From positions 113,722-177,721 of the forward strand of contig NZ_JAJJWI010000007.1 in assembly GCF_020907275.1 (NCBI RefSeq): a stretch of 64,000 nt of DNA, given 5' to 3'. Both the position numbers and the translations under genes were made by a program. This document shows, piece after piece, positions 17,947 through 27,217 of the stretch. The stretch comes from Pontibacter silvestris. Lineage in GTDB: Bacteria; Bacteroidota; Bacteroidia; Cytophagales; Hymenobacteraceae. The notes under the pieces are model-generated. The model had not been told where the DNA came from, searched no databases, and saw nothing but the letters and a program-made list of their open reading frames with translations. Position 1 is the stretch's first letter; each line of letters opens with the position of its first letter.

Positions 17947-19710
17947 ATGAATGTCACGCGCGCCCTTGATCTTTTGCCTCACCAATTGCAAAATTCTCCA
18001 CAACCTGATTGCCTTGCAGTTAAAGTAGGCAACTCCTGGAAAAAATACAGCACACAGGATGTGCAGGACTATGCGAACAAAATAAGCCTGGGCTTGCTTC
18101 AAATGGGAGTGGGTAAAAATGATAAAGTTGCTATTATCTCATTTAACCGACCGGAGTGGGTGCTGGTCGATTACGGCGTTCAGCAGATAGGGGCGATTAG
18201 TGTGCCTATGTACCCTACCATTACGGTAGAGGATTACCGCTATATTTTTAGTGATGCTGGGGTTAAGGTGATATTTGTGGCAAACAGCGAACTGTACAAC
18301 AAAGTAACGGCAGCAACAGCGGGAATAGACAGTGTGCAGGAGATATATACGTTTGATGAGTTGCCGGGAGCTAAACACTGGTCTGAGGTAGTAACGCTTG
18401 GCGAAGACAAAGATATACGGCAACTGGAACCTCTTAAGGCAGTTGTAGCCCCTGATGATGTGCTAACTATAATCTATACGTCAGGCACTACGGGCAACCC
18501 GAAAGGCGTAATGCTAACGCACCGCAACCTGATTAGTAATGTTCAGGGAGCTATGCCGTATGTGCCGGTAGACCACAGACACCGTGCGCTTAGTTTTTTG
18601 CCGTTAAGCCATGTGTTTGAGCGGATGCTGCTGTATTTGTATTTCCATGTGGGGGTGTCTATCTATTATGCGGAGAGCATAGAGAAAGTAGCCGATAACC
18701 TGAAAGAAGTGCAGCCGCATGTGTTTGCTACAGTGCCGCGCTTACTTGAAAAAGTGTATGATAAGATTGTGGCCAAAGGCATGGAACTGACTGGTGTAAA
18801 ACGCAAACTGTTTTTCTGGGCATTGGAACTGGGGCTGAAGTATGATACCCAGGCTAACCAGGGCTGGTGGTATGATAAACAGCTGGAGCTGGCTAACAAA
18901 CTTATTTTCAGTAAGTGGCGCGAAGCACTTGGTGGTAATGTAAGAGCAATTGTTTCGGGTGGGGCAGCTCTGCAGCCAAGGCTGGCGCGGGTTTTCTGGG
19001 CGGCTAATATTCGGGTAATGGAAGGCTATGGCTTAACAGAAACATCACCTGTAATAGCTGTGAACCGTTGGGAGCCTGAAAACAATATGATTGGAACGGT
19101 AGGGCCTGCGATAGATGGGGTAGAGATAAAAATAGCCGAAGAAGACGGTGAAATTCTAAGCCGTGGGGCACACATTATGAAAGGCTATTACAACAGACCA
19201 GAGTTAACGGCAGAAGTAATCGACAAAGATGGCTGGTTCCACACAGGTGACATCGGGGAGATAGTGGACGGTAAATACCTGAAAATTACAGATCGTAAGA
19301 AGGAGATGCTAAAGACTTCCGGTGGTAAGTATATTGCACCTCAGCCTATTGAGAATAAACTGAAAGAGTCGGTAGTGATAGAGCAGGCGATGGTAGTGGG
19401 TGAGGGGCACAAATACGCCTCTGCGCTAATAGTGCCATCTTTCCTGGGCTTGCAGGACTGGTGCCAGTTTAAGGGTATAACTTATACTTCCGACGAAGAC
19501 ATGATTAAGAAACCTGAGATTTTAGAAAAGTTCCAGCGGGAGATAGAAAAGGCCAACGAAGACCTGGCGCAATATGAAACTATTAAAAAGTTCAGGCTGC
19601 TACCAAGAGTATGGACAATCGAGAGCGGTGAACTAACGGCAAAATTAAGCATAAAACGCAAAGTGATTACTGCCAACTTCAAAGACGAAATAGAAAGTAT
19701 GTACGAGTAA
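17947..19710 (+). CDS. fadD: Long-chain fatty acid--CoA ligase
   Basis: 587 aa. Activates fatty acids to acyl-CoA with ATP for beta-oxidation or lipid use. ANL-superfamily motifs in order: P-loop YTSGTTGNPKGVMLTH (near 177), GYGLTETSPVI (near 361), GWFHTGDIG (near 434) and DRKKEMLKTSGGKYIAPQ (near 455) with the adenylation hinge. Soluble AMP-binding type. Two consecutive hairpins separate it from the MarR-led beta-oxidation operon, so it is an independent unit with a related task. Confidence 0.93.
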   Translation: MNVTRALDLLPHQLQNSPQPDCLAVKVGNSWKKYSTQDVQDYANKISLGLLQMGVGKNDKVAIISFNRPEWVLVDYGVQQIGAISVPMYPTITVEDYRYIFSDAGVKVIFVANSELYNKVTAATAGIDSVQEIYTFDELPGAKHWSEVVTLGEDKDIRQLEPLKAVVAPDDVLTIIYTSGTTGNPKGVMLTHRNLISNVQGAMPYVPVDHRHRALSFLPLSHVFERMLLYLYFHVGVSIYYAESIEKVADNLKEVQPHVFATVPRLLEKVYDKIVAKGMELTGVKRKLFFWALELGLKYDTQANQGWWYDKQLELANKLIFSKWREALGGNVRAIVSGGAALQPRLARVFWAANIRVMEGYGLTETSPVIAVNRWEPENNMIGTVGPAIDGVEIKIAEEDGEILSRGAHIMKGYYNRPELTAEVIDKDGWFHTGDIGEIVDGKYLKITDRKKEMLKTSGGKYIAPQPIENKLKESVVIEQAMVVGEGHKYASALIVPSFLGLQDWCQFKGITYTSDEDMIKKPEILEKFQREIEKANEDLAQYETIKKFRLLPRVWTIESGELTAKLSIKRKVITANFKDEIESMYE

Positions 19711-19828
19711 TCAAAGGCTAAATCTCGATGCCAGGTTCTATAGTATCTGGTTCTCACAGATAAAAAGCTGCTCCAGGCAGAGATACGGATTTGTGGAGCC
19801 TTTTATATCAGAGGCATTTTAATATTTG

Positions 19829-19860
19829 AAGCCCTTTCTATTGCGGAAAGGGCTTTTTTT
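19829..19860 (+). terminator. Terminator after fadD
   Basis: 10-bp perfect stem AAGCCCTTTC / GAAAGGGCTT with 7-nt loop, then seven T. A weaker hairpin (about 19766-19806) precedes it. Confidence 0.88.
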
Positions 19861-19981
19861 GTAACCATTCCTGCTTTTATGCTTAAGCAGTATTGATGTA
19901 TGCTGTAACTGTTTTATATAACTAACTGGTTCAGGGAGCGTAAAATCTTGTAAAATAGTATGCAAGCATAACAAATTTTCT

Positions 19982-19989
19982 TATATTTG
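19982..19989 (+). promoter_or_regulatory. -7 box for the beta-oxidation operon (TATATTTG)
   Basis: TAnnTTTG match 20 nt upstream of the marR-family gene start. The nearest TTG upstream is 31 nt away, so the -33 element is not clear. Confidence 0.45.
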
Positions 19990-20009
19990 GTATACAACAT
20001 TATAGACAG

Positions 20010-20444
20010 ATGAAGCCTGAAGAAACCGTAGATTATAATGTAAAAGTAGCCTGGCATGCCGTTTCACGCATGTATAATGCGGAGGCTGCGCAGAATGATA
20101 TGACCACATCTATTGGGTTTGTTCTGCTTAACATAAATCAGCAGGCAGGGACTCCTGCTACTAAAATTGCTCCTTTGCTTGGCTTGGAAGCCCGTAGCCT
20201 TACGCGCATTCTTAAAAGCATGGAAGATAAGGATCTTATTTACAGGGTGCCAGATGAGCATGACAAGCGGCTGGTGCGCATTTTCCTGACTGAAAAAGGT
20301 TTGGAGAAGAAAGAAGTGGCTAAACGTACGGTGAAGCACTTTAACAGTAAAGTGCGCGAGGCTATTCCGGAGGAGGAGTTGCAGGCCTTTTTTCGCGTGT
20401 GTAGCAAGGTAATGAACATGATAGAAAATAAAGAAATCTTCTAA
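20010..20444 (+). CDS. MarR family transcriptional regulator
   Basis: 144 aa. Winged-helix dimer; the recognition region GLEARSLTRILKSMEDKDLIYRVPDEHDKRLVRIFLTEKG (in pieces, about 68-107) matches the MarR fold. First gene of the operon, 24 bp before the fadB-type gene. By position it likely represses the operon and is relieved by an acyl-CoA ligand (inference from placement and from FadR-like MarR proteins elsewhere). Confidence 0.9.
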   Translation: MKPEETVDYNVKVAWHAVSRMYNAEAAQNDMTTSIGFVLLNINQQAGTPATKIAPLLGLEARSLTRILKSMEDKDLIYRVPDEHDKRLVRIFLTEKGLEKKEVAKRTVKHFNSKVREAIPEEELQAFFRVCSKVMNMIENKEIF

Positions 20445-20468
20445 ACCATAGACAATCACTCTAATTCT

Positions 20469-22871
20469 ATGAAAAGAATAATCAAAAAGGTAGCCGTGTT
20501 AGGTTCCGGGGTTATGGGTTCTCGCATTGCCTGCCATTTTGCTAATATTGGCGTGCAGGTGCTGCTGCTGGACATCGTGCCAAAAGAGCTGACGCCCGAG
20601 GAGCAAGCAAAGGGACTGACGCTTGAAAACAAGAATGTGCGTAATCGCATTGTAAATGGCCATTTACAGGCAGCAGTTACCTCAAACCCATCGCCGTTAT
20701 ATCGCAAGTCCGATGCTCGCCTGATACAGACAGGGAATTTTGAGGATAATATGAAAGACATTGCCACTGCTGACTGGACAATTGAAGTGGTAGTTGAAAA
20801 TCTCAAGATAAAGAAGCTGGTGTACGATCAGGTAGAGCAATTTCGTAAGCCGGGTACTTTAATCTCTTCCAATACATCAGGTATTCCAATTCATTTGATG
20901 GCGGAAGGCCGCTCCGACGATTTCAGGAAGCACTTCCTGGGTACGCATTTTTTTAACCCACCGCGTTACCTAAAGCTCATGGAAATTATTCCGACCTCTG
21001 AAACAGATAGAGGGGTAGTTGACTTTCTGCTGCATTACGGCGACTTGTATTTAGGTAAAACCACTGTATTGGCTAAAGACACGCCTGCCTTTATTGCCAA
21101 TCGTGTAGGTATATTCGGCATTATGCAGATACTGAAGTCTATGGAGAAGTTTGGTTTAACCATAGATGAGGTAGACAGAATTACAGGGCCTATTATTGGT
21201 CGCCCTAAGTCAGCCACTTTCAGAACGCTGGATGTTGTTGGTCTGGATACTACTGCTAACGTGGCCAATGGACTATACCAGGCAGGAGAACAGGATGAGG
21301 CTCATGAGCTTTTTAAACTGCCGGGCTATCTGAATAAAATGCTTGAGAACAAATGGCTGGGCGATAAAACCGGGCAAGGGTTCTACAAGAAAACCAAAGA
21401 TGCTAAAGGCAAAACAGAAATTCTGACACTGGACCTGAATACGATGGAGTATGGGCCTAAGCAAAAAGTGAAATTCCAAAGCTTGGAAGTACTAAAGCCC
21501 ATTGACGACCTGCGCAAGCGTATTCAGGCTTTCTCTAAGCAGGAAGATAAAGCGGCACAGTTCTTCAACGAAACGCTGTTTGGGCTGTTCCAGTACGTAT
21601 CTAACCGCATTCCGGAGATATCAGATGAATTATATCGCATAGACGATGCTTTGCGTGCCGGCTTTGGTTGGGAACTGGGCCCGTTCGAATATTGGGATAT
21701 GTTGGGCGTACGTGAAACAGTACAACGCATGACAGAGGCAGGCTTTACTCCTGCAGATTGGGTACTGGATATGCTACAACATAACAAGGAGTCTTTCTAC
21801 ATTGTTGAAAATGGCAAGCGTCGCTACTACGATATCCAAAGCAATGAATATAAGGCTATACCAGGTGCTGAGAATTTTATTATTCTGGATAACCTGCGTG
21901 GTAGTAGTGTGGTGTGGAAAAACAGCGGTGCCAGCCTGATAGATTTAGGAGATGGTATTCTGAACGTGGAGTTCCACACGAAAATGAATACAATGGGTGG
22001 TGATGTAGCTGTTGCCCTGAACAAAGGAATTGAGATAGCAGAGAAAGACTTCCGTGGAATGGTCGTAGGTAGCGATGCTGCAAACTTCTCGGCAGGTGCT
22101 AATGTAGTGTTAATCTATATGTATGCCATTGAGCAGGAGTATGATGAAATTAACTTTATGATCAAACAGTTTCAGGATTCCATGATGCGCATGCGCTACT
22201 CCGCCATACCTGTTGTAGGAGCACCACATGGTTTAACCTTAGGTGGGGGCTGTGAGCTTAACCTGCACTGCGACCACATACAGGCTGCGGCAGAGACTTA
22301 CATGGGCTTGGTAGAGTTTGGCGTTGGTTTGATACCTGGCGGTGGCGGTACCAAAGAAATGACTTTGCGTGCTTCTGAAGCTTATGAAGAAGGAGATATA
22401 GAGTTAAATACGTTAAAGAACATATATCTCAATATTGGTATGGCTAAAGTGTCTACCTCTGCTGCTGAGGCTGTTGACTTAGGGTACATCCGCCGCAGCG
22501 ACAGCATTACGGTTAACAACAATCGCCTGATAGCCGATGCCAAAGCGCAGGCTATACTGCTGGCAGAAGCTGGCTATACTAAACCGGTGCAGAAAACAAA
22601 TGTTAAGGTGCAGGGGCGCAGTGGGCTGGGTATGTTCCTTACAGGGGCAAATGCTATGTACACAGGCCGCTACATGTCAGAGCATGACCTGAAGATATCG
22701 CATAAGCTGGCTTATGTAATGTGTGGCGGAGATTTGTCTTCACCAACAGAAGTAAGCGAGCAGTATCTGCTTGATCTGGAGCGTGAAGCCTTTCTGTCCT
22801 TAACAGGTGAGCGCAAAACACTGGAGCGTATCCAGAGCATCCTGACAACTGGCAAGCCACTTAGAAATTAA
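20469..22871 (+). CDS. 3-hydroxyacyl-CoA dehydrogenase / enoyl-CoA hydratase fusion
   Basis: 800 aa, two beta-oxidation activities in one chain. The N-terminal dehydrogenase has the NAD loop VLGSGVMGSRIACHFANIG (near 10-28), FRKHFLGTHFFNPPRYLKLME with the catalytic His, and a second helical domain to about 420. The C-terminal crotonase domain (about 480-680) has the oxyanion segment SDAANFSAGANV, then LTLGGGCELNLHCD and GVGLIPGGGGTKEM. The domain order (dehydrogenase first) is reversed relative to E. coli FadB and is the form usual in Bacteroidota. Paired with the thiolase 32 bp downstream. Confidence 0.95.
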   Translation: MKRIIKKVAVLGSGVMGSRIACHFANIGVQVLLLDIVPKELTPEEQAKGLTLENKNVRNRIVNGHLQAAVTSNPSPLYRKSDARLIQTGNFEDNMKDIATADWTIEVVVENLKIKKLVYDQVEQFRKPGTLISSNTSGIPIHLMAEGRSDDFRKHFLGTHFFNPPRYLKLMEIIPTSETDRGVVDFLLHYGDLYLGKTTVLAKDTPAFIANRVGIFGIMQILKSMEKFGLTIDEVDRITGPIIGRPKSATFRTLDVVGLDTTANVANGLYQAGEQDEAHELFKLPGYLNKMLENKWLGDKTGQGFYKKTKDAKGKTEILTLDLNTMEYGPKQKVKFQSLEVLKPIDDLRKRIQAFSKQEDKAAQFFNETLFGLFQYVSNRIPEISDELYRIDDALRAGFGWELGPFEYWDMLGVRETVQRMTEAGFTPADWVLDMLQHNKESFYIVENGKRRYYDIQSNEYKAIPGAENFIILDNLRGSSVVWKNSGASLIDLGDGILNVEFHTKMNTMGGDVAVALNKGIEIAEKDFRGMVVGSDAANFSAGANVVLIYMYAIEQEYDEINFMIKQFQDSMMRMRYSAIPVVGAPHGLTLGGGCELNLHCDHIQAAAETYMGLVEFGVGLIPGGGGTKEMTLRASEAYEEGDIELNTLKNIYLNIGMAKVSTSAAEAVDLGYIRRSDSITVNNNRLIADAKAQAILLAEAGYTKPVQKTNVKVQGRSGLGMFLTGANAMYTGRYMSEHDLKISHKLAYVMCGGDLSSPTEVSEQYLLDLEREAFLSLTGERKTLERIQSILTTGKPLRN

Positions 22872-22903
22872 GGTATAGTATCAATCTATAAAAGAGCATC
22901 AAA

Positions 22904-24082
22904 ATGAACAATGCATATATAGTAGCCGGATTTCGTAGCGCTGTTGGGAAAGCACCCCGTGGCGTGTTCCGGTTCATGAGACCTGACGATCTCGCGGCAG
23001 AAGTCATCAAACATCTTGTAGTTTCTGTGCCGCAACTAGATCCGGAGAGGGTAGACGACCTTATTGTTGGTAATGCAGTGCCAGAGGCTGAGCAGGGCCT
23101 GCAAATTGGTCGTATGATCTCGTTATTATCGCTGCCGATGTCTGTATCTGGTATGACAGTAAACCGTTACTGTGGCTCGGGCCTGGAAACAATAGCTATG
23201 GCTTGTAATCGTATTCAGGCTGGTATGGCAGACTGTATTATTGCCGGAGGTACAGAATCTATGTCTATGGTGCCAACGGCTGGCTGGAAAACTGTTCCAA
23301 ATTATAAAATAGCAAAAGAAAACCCGGACTGGTACCTGAGCATGGGTTTAACAGCTGAGGCTGTAGCAAAAGACTACAATGTTTCACGTGAAGACCAGGA
23401 CGAGTTTGCTTACCAATCGCATCAGAAAGCGCTTACCGCTATCAAGAACGGCTACTTTAATGAGCAGATTGTGCCTGTTACAGTAGAAGAGACTTATATA
23501 GATGAAAATGGTAAAAAGAAAACGCGTTCTTATGTAGTTGATACTGACGAAGGACCGCGTGCTGACACATCACTGGAAAAGCTGGCAAAGCTAAAGCCGG
23601 TATTTGCTAACGGAGGCACTGTAACAGCAGGTAACTCATCACAAACATCAGACGGCGCTGCCTTTGTGCTTGTAATGAGCGAGCAAATGGTAAAAGAGCT
23701 AAGCTTAGAGCCTGTTGCCCGCATGGTAGGTTATGCCACTGGGGGTATTGACCCTCGTATAATGGGTATGGGGCCAATAGCTGCCGTGCCTAAAGTGCTG
23801 AAGCAGGTTGGTATGAAACTGGAAGACATTGACCTGATTGAGATGAACGAGGCTTTTGCCGCACAGTCTATCGCTGTAATGCGCCACTTAAACTTTGACC
23901 CGGCAAAGCTTAATGTAAGTGGTGGCGCTATTGCATTAGGTCACCCACTGGGCTGCTCTGGCGCAAAATTAAGCGTGCAGCAGTTTAGTGAGTTGCGTCG
24001 CCTCGGCAAGAAGTACGGCATTGTGACAGCTTGCGTTGGCGGTGGCCAGGGTGTAGCTGGAGTTTATGAGCTTTTGAAATAG
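22904..24082 (+). CDS. fadA: Acetyl-CoA acyltransferase (3-ketoacyl-CoA thiolase)
   Basis: 392 aa. Final thiolytic step of beta-oxidation. Nucleophilic Cys in VNRYCGSGLETIAMA (near 89), the GGTESMS loop, the His motif GGAIALGHPLGCSGA (near 345) and the second Cys in CVGGGQGVAG (near 380) are all intact. Partner of the upstream fusion enzyme. Confidence 0.95.
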   Translation: MNNAYIVAGFRSAVGKAPRGVFRFMRPDDLAAEVIKHLVVSVPQLDPERVDDLIVGNAVPEAEQGLQIGRMISLLSLPMSVSGMTVNRYCGSGLETIAMACNRIQAGMADCIIAGGTESMSMVPTAGWKTVPNYKIAKENPDWYLSMGLTAEAVAKDYNVSREDQDEFAYQSHQKALTAIKNGYFNEQIVPVTVEETYIDENGKKKTRSYVVDTDEGPRADTSLEKLAKLKPVFANGGTVTAGNSSQTSDGAAFVLVMSEQMVKELSLEPVARMVGYATGGIDPRIMGMGPIAAVPKVLKQVGMKLEDIDLIEMNEAFAAQSIAVMRHLNFDPAKLNVSGGAIALGHPLGCSGAKLSVQQFSELRRLGKKYGIVTACVGGGQGVAGVYELLK

Positions 24083-24100
24083 ACTTTTGAGATAGACACA

Positions 24101-24487
24101 GGACACAAGATTTTTAAAATTCATAATTTAAAAGAACTAGTTGTTTGTGGAAAGAGGGGATGGAGCTGGCAAAGGATTTTTACAAAGCTATGTCCTTTTT
24201 CCCTGCAAATGAAAGGGTATGGTCTCAGGTTAGCAGGTCAGTAGTGTCTATACCTTCCAACATAGCTAAAGGAACTGGGAGAAATGCAGATAAAGAGTTT
24301 ATTCGGTTTTTGAACATAGCCTTAGTATCTGCGAGACACCGTTACTACTAACGTAAGCTTTTAGATTTATTGATCAAAGCATATTGAACAAACTCTAGGA
24401 GTAGCTTCGCAAGATCCAAAGAGTGATTGATGGATTTAAGAAAAAGTTAAATAACGAGATTAAGAACAAGTCTTAGGTCTTGTGTCC
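24101..24487 (+). mobile_element. IVS-like cassette: inverted repeats around a four-helix-bundle remnant
   Basis: GGACACAAGA at 24101-24110 is the perfect inverse complement of TCTTGTGTCC at 24478-24487. Between them lies only the broken four-helix-bundle gene. In many bacteria this protein family sits in intervening sequences of 23S rRNA that are bounded by inverted repeats. Here the cassette lies between fadA and the acyl-CoA dehydrogenase gene, inside an operon. The repeats could pair in the mRNA and close a stem around the insert. The mobile nature is inferred. Confidence 0.55.
24116..24476 (+). pseudogene. Four-helix-bundle (23S rRNA IVP / S23-like) protein, frameshifted
   Basis: Three frames together give one protein. 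Residues IHNLKELVV are at 24119-24145, and the central WKEGMELAKDFYKAM through SVVSIPSNIAKGTGRNADKE runs from 24148 to about 24340. The C-terminus LRKIQRVIDGFKKKLNNEIK follows from 24405 to a TAG at 24474. Two extra bases near 24146 break the first join. The stretch between about 24340 and 24405, which should contain the ELETQL helix, is scrambled and contains stops. The family (TIGR02436) is typically about 120 aa. Decayed copy, not expected to be functional. Confidence 0.8.
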
Positions 24488-24508
24488 AAAAAGATAAAAG
24501 ATAAAAAA

Positions 24509-26299
24509 ATGGAGAATGCAACTAAAACAGCAAGCATCAAAGGAGGAGAATTCCTTATAAAGGAAACTAATCCGCAGGATGTATTCATACCTGCAGAGTT
24601 TAACGAAGAACAGCAGATGATGGCGCAAACCTGCCGCGATTTTGTGCGGGAGGAGGTATATCCACTGTTGGATCGTCTGGATAACCACGAAGAAGGCCTG
24701 ATGGAGAACCTGATGAAAAAGGCAGGTGAGTTAGGCTTATTCGCTGTGTCTGTTCCGGAGCAGTACGGTGGTCTTAACATGGACTTTAATACAGCCTTGC
24801 TGGTAACGGAGGCAGTAGGTGGCGGTCATTCGTTTCCGGTAGCTTTTGCAGCCCATACAGGTATTGGTACACTGCCAATATTATACTTTGGTACAGAAGA
24901 ACAGAAAGCAGAATACATTCCGAAGCTGGCAAGCGGAGAACTGATGTCGGCTTACTGTTTAACAGAGCCTGGTTCTGGTTCGGATGCCTTGGCCGCTAAA
25001 ACAAAAGCTGTGTTGAACGAAGCAGGTACGCACTATGTCCTGAACGGGCAAAAAATGTGGATTACTAACGCAGGCTTTGCCGATGTGTTTGTGGTTTTTG
25101 CACAGGTGGATGGCGATAAGTTTACAGGTTTTATTGTGGAACGCAACTTTCCGGGCGTAAGCTTAGGTAACGAAGAGCATAAAATGGGTATCAAAGGTTC
25201 TTCTACACGACAAGTGTTTTTTGAAGATTGCCAGGTGCCTGTAGAGAACGTGTTAGGTGAAATTGGTAAAGGTCATCTGATTGCCTTCAACATCCTGAAT
25301 ATTGGTCGTATCAAACTAGGGGCAGCTACATTAGGAGCTTCTAAAAAGGTAGCTGACTTGTCGGTAAAATATGCCAACGAGCGCCAGCAGTTTAAGCTTC
25401 CAATTTCTAAGTTTGGAGCTATTCGTTATAAGCTGGCAGAGCAGGCCATCCGTATTTATGCAGTTGAGTCTGCCTTATACCGCGCAGGTATGGATATTTA
25501 CCGTATGGAGCAGGAGTTAATGGCGCAGGGCAAAGGTGAAAACGAAGCTTTACTAGGAGCAGCCCGTGAGTTTGCCGTAGAGTGTGCCATGCTTAAAGTA
25601 GAAGGTTCTGAAGTGTTGGATTATGTTACAGACGAAGGAGTGCAAATCTATGGTGGCTATGGATTCTCTGCTGATTACCCTATGGACCGTGCCTATCGTG
25701 ACTCCCGTATTAACCGCATTTTCGAAGGTACAAACGAGATCAACCGTATGCTAACGGTGGATATGATCCTGAAAAAAGCCTTAAAAGGTGAGCTTGACCT
25801 GATGGGGCCAGCACAGGCCGTGCAGCAGGAGCTAATGGCTATTCCTGATTTCGGTGCCGAAGAAGAAGGTTTGTTTGCAGCAGAACATAAAGCTATAAAA
25901 AACCTGAAGAAGGCCATTTTGATGGTAGCTGGCACAGCTGTACAGAAGTTTATGAATTCACTGGCAAAAGAACAGGAAATACTGATGAACATTGCTGATA
26001 TGGCTATCAAAACGTATGTGGCAGAGTCTACGCTGTTACGTGTGGAGAAGATGGTTAATCTTAAGGGGGAAGAGGCTGTGGCTAACCAAATAGATATGGT
26101 GCGTGTAGTGGTAAACGATGCCGTAGATATTGCAGCCAAAGCTGGTAAAGAAGCTATTGCAGCTATGGCTGAGGGTGATGAACAGCGTTTGTTATTCATG
26201 GGCTTAAAGCGCTTTACCAAAAAAGACCTCTACAATACTAAAGAAGCACGTCGACGCATAGCAGCAGCTATGATTGAGGCAAACGAATATGTATATTAA
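24509..26299 (+). CDS. Acyl-CoA dehydrogenase
   Basis: About 596 aa from ATG 24509; a GTG at 24482 extends the frame but lies inside an inverted repeat of the upstream cassette. FAD flavoenzyme for the first oxidation of beta-oxidation. Visible motifs: AYCLTEPGSGSDA (near 155), WITNAGFADVF, and the C-terminal YGGYGFSADYPMDRAYRD followed by RIFEGTNEINR, in which the Glu of EGTNE is the likely catalytic base. An extra C-terminal helical domain of about 160 residues makes it resemble the very-long-chain type. Last gene of the operon. Confidence 0.93.
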   Translation: MENATKTASIKGGEFLIKETNPQDVFIPAEFNEEQQMMAQTCRDFVREEVYPLLDRLDNHEEGLMENLMKKAGELGLFAVSVPEQYGGLNMDFNTALLVTEAVGGGHSFPVAFAAHTGIGTLPILYFGTEEQKAEYIPKLASGELMSAYCLTEPGSGSDALAAKTKAVLNEAGTHYVLNGQKMWITNAGFADVFVVFAQVDGDKFTGFIVERNFPGVSLGNEEHKMGIKGSSTRQVFFEDCQVPVENVLGEIGKGHLIAFNILNIGRIKLGAATLGASKKVADLSVKYANERQQFKLPISKFGAIRYKLAEQAIRIYAVESALYRAGMDIYRMEQELMAQGKGENEALLGAAREFAVECAMLKVEGSEVLDYVTDEGVQIYGGYGFSADYPMDRAYRDSRINRIFEGTNEINRMLTVDMILKKALKGELDLMGPAQAVQQELMAIPDFGAEEEGLFAAEHKAIKNLKKAILMVAGTAVQKFMNSLAKEQEILMNIADMAIKTYVAESTLLRVEKMVNLKGEEAVANQIDMVRVVVNDAVDIAAKAGKEAIAAMAEGDEQRLLFMGLKRFTKKDLYNTKEARRRIAAAMIEANEYVY

Positions 26300-26320
26300 C
26301 TTTGAATTATTAAGTTATAT

Positions 26321-26361
26321 ACAAAGCGGCCATCTCTGACAGGAGACGGCCGCTTTGTTTT
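26321..26361 (+). terminator. Terminator of the beta-oxidation operon
   Basis: ACAAAGCGGCC / GGCCGCTTTGT 11-bp perfect stem with extra inner pairing (TCTC/GAGA), then a short T run. Confidence 0.85.
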
Positions 26362-26412
26362 AGCTCTGTTTACATAAGCTTAACATACTCCAATTTAAAT
26401 CATTAGAATATT

Positions 26413-26420
26413 TATCTTTG
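26413..26420 (+). promoter_or_regulatory. -7 box for the glycosyltransferase gene (TATCTTTG)
   Basis: TAnnTTTG match; it overlaps the 5' part of the longest open frame, which supports the downstream ATG at 26493 as start. Confidence 0.45.
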
Positions 26421-26492
26421 ATTTGTAAATCAACTGCTGTTTGTACGTATTCAAAGGAGACACTACAGCAACGGCAGTTGAAGACTAGAGCT

Positions 26493-27194
26493 ATGAAAGT
26501 AACATGTTTAATCCCGTGCTACAATGAACGAGAGCGTATAGCACAAGTGCTAGAGGGAATTCTGCGGGTAAGCTACATAACCCAGGTACTTTGTGTAGAT
26601 GATGGTTCTACAGACGGTACAGCAGCTTATATTAAGAAATACTGGCCTGCCGTGCAGGTGCTTTCTTTAGAACATAATCAGGGCAAAGCAGCGGCTATAA
26701 AATGTGGCTTGCGTGCAGTAAACCATGAGTTGGTGCTATTAATGGATGCAGACCTGCAGGAAATAAAGCAGGAGGAGATAGAGGCAGCCATTGAGGCTTT
26801 CGTACAGCACCAGCAATCTCTTGACATGCTTATACTTCGCCGTATTAATTCGCCTTGGTTTGTAAAATACTATCGTAGTGATATTTTGCTTTCAGGGGAG
26901 CGCCTTATCCGTAAAAGTGATTTAGAGCAGATATTAGAGCAGCCAGTAAAAGGGTACTTGTTAGAGGTTGCAATCAACCGATACATGATCCGTCACCGTA
27001 AAGTGGTACGTTGGATGCCGTGGTCAGCTATAAATACTTATAAAGTTGAAAAGTGGGGCGTGTGGGGAGGCTCTCGCAGAGAGTTTAGAATGTATGCAGA
27101 TATTGTTTATTATGTCGGCTTTACACACATGATCATGCAGTTAACTTCCTTTACCAGGAAGCTTCAGCCACAAACAGAAAGACAAGGCTTATAA
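26493..27194 (+). CDS. Family 2 glycosyltransferase
   Basis: About 233 aa from ATG 26493 (MKVTCLIPCYNE); the frame opens earlier, but a -7 box overlaps that part. GT-A fold: PCYNERERIAQVLEGI, nucleotide-binding DDGSTDGTAAYI (near 37), and the DxD-like LLMDADLQE (near 85). Likely cytoplasmic, since no membrane helices follow. The acceptor is unknown. The last codons and stop lie in a perfect palindrome shared with the converging gene. Confidence 0.85.
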   Translation: MKVTCLIPCYNERERIAQVLEGILRVSYITQVLCVDDGSTDGTAAYIKKYWPAVQVLSLEHNQGKAAAIKCGLRAVNHELVLLMDADLQEIKQEEIEAAIEAFVQHQQSLDMLILRRINSPWFVKYYRSDILLSGERLIRKSDLEQILEQPVKGYLLEVAINRYMIRHRKVVRWMPWSAINTYKVEKWGVWGGSRREFRMYADIVYYVGFTHMIMQLTSFTRKLQPQTERQGL

Positions 27195-27217
27195 GCCTTG
27201 TCTTTCTGTTTGTGGCT
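27166..27217. terminator. Perfect 52-bp palindrome shared by two converging genes
   Basis: Arms 27166-27191 and 27192-27217 are exact inverse complements with no spacer. The glycosyltransferase stop codon sits at the centre, its final codons lie in the left arm, and the right arm reaches the stop codon of the minus-strand gene. Probably a two-way 3'-end hairpin. Confidence 0.85.
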
